Assembly (NCBI GenBank): GCA_049325415.1
Contig: JBMOLL010000060.1
Span: 1 to 11,630, forward strand
Source: JBMOLL01 sp049325415
Lineage (GTDB): Bacteria > Bacteroidota > Bacteroidia > Bacteroidales > GCA-2748055
Reading direction: 5' to 3'
Length of the DNA stretch: 11,630 bases
The position numbers were made by a program, and so were the translations under genes. Below the pieces are notes generated by a model. The model saw nothing but the letters and a program-made list of their open reading frames with translations, had not been told where the DNA came from and ran no database searches. Shown here in pieces: positions 6,339-11,630 of the stretch; position 1 is the stretch's first letter, and the number at the start of each line of letters is the position of its first letter.

Positions 6339-6346
6339 TATCTTTA
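6339..6346 (+). promoter_or_regulatory. Possible -7 element before the DSRCP lipoprotein gene
   Basis: TATCTTTA differs from TAnnTTTG by one base and lies 13 bases before ATG 6360. No TTTG is found 18-20 bases upstream, so this is weak; a short or absent leader would result. Read-through from the AlkD gene (71-base gap) is the alternative. Confidence 0.25.
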
Positions 6347-6359
6347 CATAAAACTGATA

Positions 6360-7046
6360 ATGAGAACTCGTATTATCCCCATCCTCCTGGTAATCATACC
6401 GGTGGCCTGCAATAAGATCGGTGGTGAGCACCGGGGCTTCCTGGAAGCCCGAGTGGTTGCTTACGATGAGAACTGCTCCGTCTGTATTCTGGATTTCCCG
6501 GGTGAGGCTGAGGCAGTTGCCGGGGAGCTGGGGGAGAGCCCCGACGGACGCTACCGGGCTGTCAACCTGGATATGAACGATTACTACCTCGGGCAGCTGC
6601 TCCTGGTAAAGATCAGGGAAACGGATCAGGGCGATACGGGGGCCTGTACCGGGCAGTATGCCGATATCGCTTACCGCGACATCGAGGTGACCCGGATCGA
6701 CCCCCTGGATGAATTCCCCCTGAACGACACCCTGGTCCTCCGGGAGGGCGAATGCATCGTCAACCAGGAAGAAAAGTTGTTTTTGTGCCTCGATTCTGTA
6801 ATCAATGATTCCCGCTGTCCGGAAGGGGCCGTATGTTTTTGGGAAGGGGATGCCACGGCTGTCTTTGATTTTTCCGTGGATACGGTTTTTGCCACTCTCA
6901 GTCTGCACACAAACCACCGGTTTCCAATGGATACTCTTGTTAACGGATACCGGGTTAAACTGTTGTGGATAACGCCATATCCCAGGATATTTGCTACCAT
7001 TACGCCCGGTGACTACAGGGCCTGTTTTACAGTCATCTGTGAATAA
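6360..7046 (+). CDS. Two-part lipoprotein with a DSRCP-motif domain, function unknown
   Basis: A 228-residue lipoprotein: the short signal MRTRIIPILLVIIPVAC gives a clear lipobox (P-V-A-C) with Cys17 as the lipid site. Residues about 26-113 form a first beta-rich module whose Cys pair DENCSVC (36-42) and later ACTGQY (95-100) could form disulfides. Residues about 118-213 form a second module with the signature NDSRCPEGAVCFWEGDA (149-165), followed by strands with NGYRVKLLWITPYPR (195-209). The pattern DSRCP-x(4)-C-x-W-x-G-x-A recurs in many uncharacterised Bacteroidota lipoproteins as I remember them, with no assigned function. The two Cys of the motif (153 and 159) are probably disulfide-bonded in the periplasm. 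ATG 6360 opens the signal peptide. It lies between the AlkD and GH43 genes on the same strand, separately spaced, with no clear pathway link. Confidence 0.8.
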   Translation: MRTRIIPILLVIIPVACNKIGGEHRGFLEARVVAYDENCSVCILDFPGEAEAVAGELGESPDGRYRAVNLDMNDYYLGQLLLVKIRETDQGDTGACTGQYADIAYRDIEVTRIDPLDEFPLNDTLVLREGECIVNQEEKLFLCLDSVINDSRCPEGAVCFWEGDATAVFDFSVDTVFATLSLHTNHRFPMDTLVNGYRVKLLWITPYPRIFATITPGDYRACFTVICE

Positions 7047-7187
7047 GAAGCTTGCCTGACCCCACATTTGCAGGCACTGATTGAAATTCCGGAAAAATTC
7101 CTTTGTATATTAGGGACATCATTCCCGTAACCGGGATTGAATGCCCCGGCGTTTTTGTATCGCTGGAAAATACACCACTTAATTCAG

Positions 7188-8924
7188 ATGAAAATGATGA
7201 AATACTCCGGCATTATGCTGCTTCTGGCATTCGGACTGTTCGCCTGCAACCGTGTTCAGAAGGACGAAGCCCCTGTTCCCGTAACAGTCTGCAATCCCAT
7301 GGACCTTTCCTACCGTTTCTGCATCGATGAGCCCTCCAGAAGGGAAGCCGCCGATCCGACCGTGATCTTTTTCCGGGACCGCTACTTCCTTTTTGCTTCC
7401 AAATCGAGCGGTTACTGGCATTCTCCGGACCTGGCTTCCTGGACCTTTGTGGAGACCACGGAAATCCCCACCGAAGAATATGCCCCGACCGTGGTGGCCA
7501 TCGGCGACACGCTGTACTTTCTGGCTTCCTCGGCCGAACAAAGCAATATCTACAAGTCGGTTGATCCCCTGGGCGGGAAATGGAGCCTGGCACGCGAGAA
7601 CCTGGAAGTGGCTGTCTGGGACCCGGCCTTCCTGCTCGACGATGACGGACGGCTTTACCTTTACTGGGGCTGTTCCAATGTGACTCCAACCTACGGGGTG
7701 GAGCTCGATTACAGGAACCATTTCTCCTTCATAGGCAAACCCGCCGAACTGATCCGGGCCGACACCGAACGCTATGGCTGGGAAGTTCCTGGCGATTACA
7801 ATACACTGGTGAACCAGGCTCCATGGATCGAAGGTTCGTGGATGAATAAGATCAACGGAAAGTATTACCTGCAGTTTGCCGGTCCCGGCACCGAGTTTAA
7901 AAGCTATGCCGACGGGGTAGCGGTGTCGGATCATCCTCTCGGTCCCTTTGTATACCAGGATCATAATCCGTTTGCCGCCAAACCCGGGGGCTTTGCCACC
8001 GGTGCCGGTCATGGCAGTACCTTCACCGACCGTCACGGCAATCTCTGGCACATTGGCACCGTCACCATTTCGCAGAAACATATTTTTGAAAGAAGGCTGG
8101 CGCTGTACCCTTCTTTTATGGATGCCGACGGGATCCTTTTTACTGAGACGGCTTTCGGCGATTACCCGATGATCATCCCCGACAGGAAGATCGAAAGTGC
8201 GGAAGAGCTTTTTCCGGGATGGATGCTGCTCTCCTTCGGGAAGGAGGTCAGCGTGTCGTCATCGGTCGATTCGCTGCCGGCTTCGAACATGACCGACGAG
8301 GACATACGCACTTACTGGGCAGCGGAAAGCGGGGACAAAGGCGAGTATGCTGTACTTGATCTCGGGAAGCCATCGGATGTTTACGCCATCCAGCTTTCTT
8401 TCGCCGAACATGGAACGCGGATCTTCGGCAGGCAAAAGGGTCTTTACCAGCGTTTTACCCTGGAAGGCTCGACAGACGGAAAGGACTGGTTCATGCTGGC
8501 CGACCGGTCGGAGAATGCCGATGACCGTTCTCATCCCTATATCGTTTCCGGTGAAAAAGTGTCTTGCCGCTATTTAAAGGTGACCAATGTGGAGGTTCCC
8601 GGTGGCAGTTTTGCCATCAGCGGTTTCAGGGTCTTTGGTAAGGGAGCTGGTCCTTTGCCCGGGTCAGCAGGTCATTTCCAGGCAGTTCGTAATTCGTCCG
8701 ACAGGAGGACGGTTGAACTGAGCTGGGATAAACCGGACGGTGCCGTGGGCTACCTGGTCCGTTATGGCCTCTCCCCTGAGAAGATGTACAGTTCATCAAT
8801 GGTTTACGGGGATACTGTTCTGACGATCCGCAGTCTGGATGCAGCCTCGCCTTACTTTTTCACGGTCGACAGTTTCAATGAAAACGGGATTTCGAAAGGG
8901 GATCAGGTGATCAGCGCCGAGTGA
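7188..8924 (+). CDS. GH43-like glycoside hydrolase lipoprotein with discoidin and FN3 domains
   Basis: A 578-residue surface or periplasmic lipoprotein (lipobox L-F-A-C, Cys20). Domain order: a five-bladed beta-propeller of glycoside hydrolase family 43 (about 50-335), a discoidin/F5-8C domain similar to CBM32 (about 346-484), and a fibronectin type III domain (about 494-575). All three expected catalytic acids of GH43 are present: Asp56 in AADPTV (base), Asp145 in VWDPAFLLDDDG (pKa modulator) and Glu215 in PWIEGSWM (acid). Family members act mainly on arabinan, arabinoxylan, xylan or galactan side chains; the discoidin domain would bind a sugar. The exact substrate is not readable. An upstream in-frame TTG (7137) exists, but ATG 7188 directly precedes the signal peptide; ATG 7194 and 7197 are also possible. 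No SusC/SusD, other hydrolase or sugar regulator lies in the window, so it is not part of a visible polysaccharide locus. Confidence 0.88.
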   Translation: MKMMKYSGIMLLLAFGLFACNRVQKDEAPVPVTVCNPMDLSYRFCIDEPSRREAADPTVIFFRDRYFLFASKSSGYWHSPDLASWTFVETTEIPTEEYAPTVVAIGDTLYFLASSAEQSNIYKSVDPLGGKWSLARENLEVAVWDPAFLLDDDGRLYLYWGCSNVTPTYGVELDYRNHFSFIGKPAELIRADTERYGWEVPGDYNTLVNQAPWIEGSWMNKINGKYYLQFAGPGTEFKSYADGVAVSDHPLGPFVYQDHNPFAAKPGGFATGAGHGSTFTDRHGNLWHIGTVTISQKHIFERRLALYPSFMDADGILFTETAFGDYPMIIPDRKIESAEELFPGWMLLSFGKEVSVSSSVDSLPASNMTDEDIRTYWAAESGDKGEYAVLDLGKPSDVYAIQLSFAEHGTRIFGRQKGLYQRFTLEGSTDGKDWFMLADRSENADDRSHPYIVSGEKVSCRYLKVTNVEVPGGSFAISGFRVFGKGAGPLPGSAGHFQAVRNSSDRRTVELSWDKPDGAVGYLVRYGLSPEKMYSSSMVYGDTVLTIRSLDAASPYFFTVDSFNENGISKGDQVISAE

Positions 8925-8937
8925 GCAGTTACATAAG

Positions 8938-8953
8938 CCGGGCATAAGCCCGG
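8938..8953 (+). terminator. Hairpin after the GH43 gene, probable terminator
   Basis: CCGGGC (8938-8943), loop ATAA, and GCCCGG (8948-8953) form a perfect G+C-rich stem 14 bases after the GH43 stop codon. The nearest T-run (TTTTT at 8968-8972) lies 14 bases downstream, so termination may be only partial. Confidence 0.5.
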
Positions 8954-8998
8954 GGAACAGATGAAGGTTTTTCTCTCGTCAAAAATTCCCCTTGCATT

Positions 8999-9028
8999 TT
9001 TGTGGCATTAAGTGATATTTGTATCTTG
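8999..9028 (+). promoter_or_regulatory. Probable promoter of the GAF histidine kinase
   Basis: TTTG (8999-9002), 19 bases, then TATCTTG (9022-9028) matches the -33 TTTG / -7 TAnnTTTG pattern, the second box lacking one T. It ends 5 bases before ATG 9034, implying a very short or leaderless message. It also argues against the upstream TTG at 9019 as the start, since that codon would lie inside the promoter. Confidence 0.5.
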
Positions 9029-9033
9029 TCGTT

Positions 9034-10458
9034 ATGACAGTCTCCGATCTATTTTCAGATAGTGCATCCTCCCGCAGCTTCAGGGAATTAAACATCATCA
9101 TCCGCATCAGCCAGAGCATCATTGGCACGCTCGATTATCAGAAGGTTCTGCAGATTATCAGCGACGGGATGGCGGAATTGCTCGACATTGAGTCGGCTGC
9201 AATTTACATGCTGGAAGAGGAGGATCAGTTATTGCTCAGTGCCACGACCCCGCCCCTGGACCCGGGTATGCCCGATTTCCTCCGACGTGCCACCCTGCCT
9301 GATCATCCCCATATTCAAAAGGCCATTTCGGAGCGGAAGCCTCAGCTTCTGGCAGATACCCTTTCGGCGGATCTGTCCCCGGCCGAGCGGAATATCGTGG
9401 AAATGAGGCAGCTTAGAAGCCTGTTGTATTTCCCTTTTGTGGGAGAACAAAGGGTGTCCGGCGTACTGATCCTCGGGACCTGCAATAAGCAAAAAACTTT
9501 CGAGGAGCATGATGTGGAACTTGGGCAGACCCTTGCCAACCAGCTGGCGATAGCCATCGAGAATTCCCGTTTACATCAGGATCTCAACAATTACAAAGAC
9601 AACCTGGAGAAACTGGTTGCTGAAAGAACCTATGACCTGGAGACGGCGAATGAGGAACTGGTGACCATCAATGAAGAGCTGCATGCCACCAATGAACTCG
9701 TGTCCCAGCAAAAAGAAGAACTTAACAGCACCTTAAATAACCTGAAGGCAGTACAGGTTCGGCTGATCCAGGCGGAAAAGATGGCTTCGCTGGGCATCCT
9801 TACAGCCGGGGTTGCGCATGAAATCAATAACCCGCTGAATTTTATCATGGGAGCCTACCTGGGACTCGATGATTTCTTTAGCACTTCCCTGCCCGAATAT
9901 AAAAACGAGGTGGCCGTACTCCTTAACGGACTGAAAACAGGGTTGAGCAGGGCTTCCGAGATCGTCAGCGGACTGAACCAGTTCAGTCGCGACAGTAAGG
10001 TGTATAACGAAGAATGTCATGTCGCCCTGATCCTCGACAACTGCCTGGTTATGCTCCATAACCAGTTCAAGCACCGGGTTGTCGTGGAAAAGAATTACCT
10101 CGACCACGAGGTGATCGTCAGGGGAAATGTCGGTAAGATGCACCAGGCCTTTACCAATATCCTGCTGAATGCCTCCCAGGCCATTGCGGAAAAGGGCCGG
10201 GTTACCATCAGCATGCAGGAGACGGATAAAGAATTGCAAATCCGGATTACGGATACCGGCTGTGGCATTCCTGAGGAGAACCTTTCGCGGATCACCGATC
10301 CGTTTTTTACGACCAAGGATCCGGGAGAGGGGACCGGGCTGGGACTTTCCATAACTTTCAATATCATCCAGGAACATCGTGGTTCCCTGGAGTTTGAGTC
10401 GGAACCAGGCAAAGGCACTACTGTAATAGTTACGCTGCCTGTCGGCCAACCGGCCTGA
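9034..10458 (+). CDS. Soluble GAF-domain sensor histidine kinase
   Basis: A 474-residue kinase without membrane segments. The N-terminal GAF domain spans about 19-180 (SQSIIGTLDYQKVLQIISDG at its start, ISGVLILGT-like strand at 142-148, and QLAIAIENSRLH near its end). A coiled coil follows at about 182-250, rich in heptads (NEELVTINEELHATNELVSQ). The phospho-acceptor is His263 in GVAHEINNPLNF. The ATP-binding lid and pocket are complete: N-box NILLNASQAI (375-384), G1 DTGCGIP (407-413), F-box PFFTTK (423-428), G2 GTGLGLS (433-439). The kinase should autophosphorylate and pass the phosphate to an unlinked response regulator: no receiver domain, regulator gene or phosphatase is adjacent. The GAF ligand is unknown, and its residues do not suggest haem or cyclic nucleotides specifically. 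ATG 9034 is chosen over TTG 9019 because of a promoter match overlapping the latter. Confidence 0.92.
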   Translation: MTVSDLFSDSASSRSFRELNIIIRISQSIIGTLDYQKVLQIISDGMAELLDIESAAIYMLEEEDQLLLSATTPPLDPGMPDFLRRATLPDHPHIQKAISERKPQLLADTLSADLSPAERNIVEMRQLRSLLYFPFVGEQRVSGVLILGTCNKQKTFEEHDVELGQTLANQLAIAIENSRLHQDLNNYKDNLEKLVAERTYDLETANEELVTINEELHATNELVSQQKEELNSTLNNLKAVQVRLIQAEKMASLGILTAGVAHEINNPLNFIMGAYLGLDDFFSTSLPEYKNEVAVLLNGLKTGLSRASEIVSGLNQFSRDSKVYNEECHVALILDNCLVMLHNQFKHRVVVEKNYLDHEVIVRGNVGKMHQAFTNILLNASQAIAEKGRVTISMQETDKELQIRITDTGCGIPEENLSRITDPFFTTKDPGEGTGLGLSITFNIIQEHRGSLEFESEPGKGTTVIVTLPVGQPA

Positions 10459-10498
10459 GATAGTTTCGGACAATGAACGGTTTTGTATGTGGAAGGCA

Positions 10499-10524
10499 AA
10501 CGGCAGGCTGAAATGCCTGCCGTT
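10499..10524. terminator. Bidirectional terminator between convergent kinase and SDR genes
   Basis: AACGGCAGGC (10499-10508) and GCCTGCCGTT (10515-10524) are exact reverse complements around the loop TGAAAT, a strong G+C-rich 10-bp stem. It lies 40 bases after the kinase stop codon and 5 bases after the SDR stop codon on the other strand, where it is followed by T residues (GTTT) in both directions. Confidence 0.75.
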
Positions 10525-10529
10525 CCTGT

Positions 10530-11165
10530 TTAATTGGATAAAAACGGTGCTTTACGGATGAACGACTCATCCAGGAGCTGATCGCACAGGAAGCCTGCCA
10601 GGTCTCTTGTCCCGATCCTTTTTCCCTGACAGTCAACCAGTGACGTTCGGCAGGTACCGGTTATATCCTCCGGTACGATCATGGGGACCCGTACCACTGT
10701 CCAGTCGGCCCGACTGTCTGGGAGCAGGGCATATTCCTCCTGTTTATCTTTCAGGACTTCCGTAAAAGCTGTTCTCATCATCCAGGATAAAAACCTGTTT
10801 ATAAACTTCTTCCTGTCGCCGGGTACATCCAGGCTCATACCGGTAAGAAGAATATATCTCCTGATCTCCAGTTCGCCCATGGCTTTCAGGATATTCCCGG
10901 TAGCAGCTGCAAAAACAGGGGGTTCTCCCTTTCGCTGACCAAGGGTGGAGATGACTGCCTGGCAACCCTGTAACAGGTTCAATACAGAACCGTAATCCAG
11001 GACATTTCCGGTTACCACCTCCAGGAGGTCGCCGGTAAGGCCCTGCTTTTCAGGAACCCTGACAAGTGCCCTGACATTGAATTTTCTCCTTAGAAGTTCT
11101 TCTGTAAGGTACTTTCCGGATTTTCCACTTGCGCCGACAACGGCAACTTTGATTTGATTAGTCAT
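10530..11165 (-). CDS. NAD(P)-binding atypical short-chain dehydrogenase (NmrA/NAD(P)H-binding type)
   Basis: A 211-residue cytoplasmic Rossmann-fold protein. The dinucleotide-binding loop GASGKSG (11-17, the GxxGxxG form of atypical SDRs) follows the first strand KVAVV. NVRALVR (30-36), with Arg after the second strand, favours NADP(H). VTGNVLDYGSV (51-61) supplies the adenine-contacting Asp, QAVISTLG (69-76) is the third strand, and IRRYILLTGMS (101-111) the fourth. The C-terminal part has DWTVVRVP (154-161) and IGTRDLAGFL (184-193), both usual for the NAD(P)H-binding group (PF13460). The classical YxxxK catalytic pair is not evident, as is normal here, so reductase, isomerase or regulatory roles all remain possible; no substrate is claimed. 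The frame is open to 11210, but ATG 11165 places the Rossmann strand at the N-terminus. It is divergent from the GNAT gene and convergent with the kinase. Confidence 0.85.
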   Translation of the reverse strand: MTNQIKVAVVGASGKSGKYLTEELLRRKFNVRALVRVPEKQGLTGDLLEVVTGNVLDYGSVLNLLQGCQAVISTLGQRKGEPPVFAAATGNILKAMGELEIRRYILLTGMSLDVPGDRKKFINRFLSWMMRTAFTEVLKDKQEEYALLPDSRADWTVVRVPMIVPEDITGTCRTSLVDCQGKRIGTRDLAGFLCDQLLDESFIRKAPFLSN

Positions 11166-11299
11166 AACTGTTTTGTAATAGGTGAAAAATATTGTGATGG
11201 ACGTGGGCAAATACCCGCATCGGAAATCCTGCCGGGGCAGAATAGTCTAAATTTCAGGCAGGACCGGACAATATTTTCTGTAAAACAGTTTCAATTATC

Positions 11300-11331
11300 C
11301 AAAGTTAAGAAAGCGTTTTGATTTATCTTTG
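11300..11331. promoter_or_regulatory. Paired -7-like elements in the divergent SDR/GNAT interval
   Basis: TATCTTTG at 11324-11331 on the plus strand is a perfect TAnnTTTG and would start transcription about 25 bases before the GNAT start at 11362. TAACTTTG on the minus strand (plus 11307-11300) is also a perfect match, facing the SDR gene with a leader of roughly 130 bases. Neither has a convincing TTTG at -33. A 7-bp inverted pair, TCCTGCC (11227-11233) and GGCAGGA (11257-11263), lies in the same interval. Confidence 0.4.
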
Positions 11332-11361
11332 AAATCATAAAACTTTATAATTCAGCAGACT

Positions 11362-11630
11362 GTGATTGTGATCCGAAGGACAGACTCAGAAGACAGTGAT
11401 TTCATTGAACTGGTCGGCAGGCTGGATGCCGATCTGGCTCTGCGGGATGGTGAGGATCATTCTTTCTATGCGCAGTTCAACAAGATCACCGGTATAAAAT
11501 ATTGCCTCGTGTTACTGGTTGACGGGAAGCCGGCCGGATGCGGGGCAATCAGGCCGCTTAACGGATATACAGTGGAAATCAAACGGATGTATACGGTTCC
11601 GGCGATGAGGGGAAAGGGCTTTGCCACCCG
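11362..11630 (+). CDS. GNAT family N-acetyltransferase, 3' end beyond the window
   Basis: The first 89 codons of an acetyltransferase, still open at the right edge. GTG 11362 (M-I-V-I-R-R) is the best start; GTG 11368 is also possible, and an in-frame TAA at 11338 excludes more. Family-typical pieces occur in order: DSEDSDFIELVGRLD (8-22), RDGEDHSFYAQFNKI (28-42), PAGCGAIRPL (57-66), EIKRMYTVPAMRGKGFAT (72-89). The last contains the acetyl-CoA loop R-G-K-G-F-A, beginning the Q/R-x-x-G-x-G/A motif. The EIKRMYV-x-P-x-x-RGKG pattern marks a common group of single-domain Bacteroidota GNATs of about 150-160 residues with unknown substrate. It is preceded by a perfect -7 box and is divergent from the SDR gene. 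It is unlike the first GNAT (254-799), so the two are not copies. Confidence 0.85.
   Translation, partial: MIVIRRTDSEDSDFIELVGRLDADLALRDGEDHSFYAQFNKITGIKYCLVLLVDGKPAGCGAIRPLNGYTVEIKRMYTVPAMRGKGFAT

Noticed and set aside
6171..7067. 298-codon open frame on the minus strand
   Set aside because: It is antisense to the DSRCP lipoprotein and the AlkD end; composition is low quality and there is no family resemblance.
7053..7076. TGCCTG/CAGGCA pair after the DSRCP lipoprotein gene as terminator
   Set aside because: Only six base pairs with a 12-base loop and no T-run; too weak to call.
7179..8081. 300-codon open frame on the minus strand
   Set aside because: It is opposite the GH43 domain with its intact catalytic residues; Gly/Val-rich translation is typical of a mirror of G+C-rich coding DNA.
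7188..10458. Polysaccharide utilisation locus with the kinase as sensor
   Set aside because: There is no SusC/SusD; the kinase is a soluble GAF protein rather than a hybrid two-component sensor, and it has its own promoter and a hairpin before it.
9733..10473. 246-codon open frame on the minus strand
   Set aside because: It mirrors the kinase core with its H, N, G1, F and G2 boxes; no independent motif is present.

Overview
The window looks like chromosome from a member of the Bacteroidota, probably of the Bacteroidales/Marinilabiliales type; this is an inference. Supporting signs are start codons without Shine-Dalgarno sequences, several upstream elements matching the phylum's TTTG-N18/19-TAnnTTTG promoter pattern, many exported lipoproteins, a GH43 lipoprotein with discoidin-like and FN3 modules, and WG-repeat, AlkD-like and GAF-kinase proteins of types common there. 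No tRNA, rRNA, CRISPR array, insertion sequence or integrase was seen.

Layout. Positions 1-250 hold three consecutive perfect inverted repeats and no gene. A GNAT acetyltransferase follows (254-799). At about 936-1358 lies a decayed gene, broken in all three forward frames but still showing a cysteine-rich motif and a GDNRCR-type C-terminal motif. Next is an exported WG-repeat-like protein with a TTG start (1498-3024), then a gene-poor stretch (3025-3415). This left part is visibly more AT-rich and holds the decay. The rest is denser and richer in G+C: a four-helix membrane protein (3416-3826) convergent with a PadR regulator/membrane protein operon on the minus strand (4623 to 3830); a TPR lipoprotein (4792-5538); an AlkD-type DNA glycosylase (5581-6288); a two-domain lipoprotein with a DSRCP motif (6360-7046); a GH43 lipoprotein (7188-8924); a soluble GAF histidine kinase (9034-10458); a convergent NAD(P)-binding atypical SDR (11165 to 10530); and the 5' part of a second GNAT running off the end (11362 onward).

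The genes do not form one pathway. The only clear functional unit is the PadR/membrane pair: a 4-base stop/start overlap and a good promoter suggest a regulator controlling a small membrane protein. The TPR lipoprotein and AlkD gene are 42 bases apart on one strand and may be co-transcribed. The kinase has no receiver or response regulator beside it, and the GH43 gene has no SusC/SusD partners.

I did not find a convincing new multi-gene system. The observations most worth a second look are the decayed cysteine-motif gene, the run of three hairpins before the first GNAT, the PadR/membrane unit, and the DSRCP lipoprotein of unknown function.
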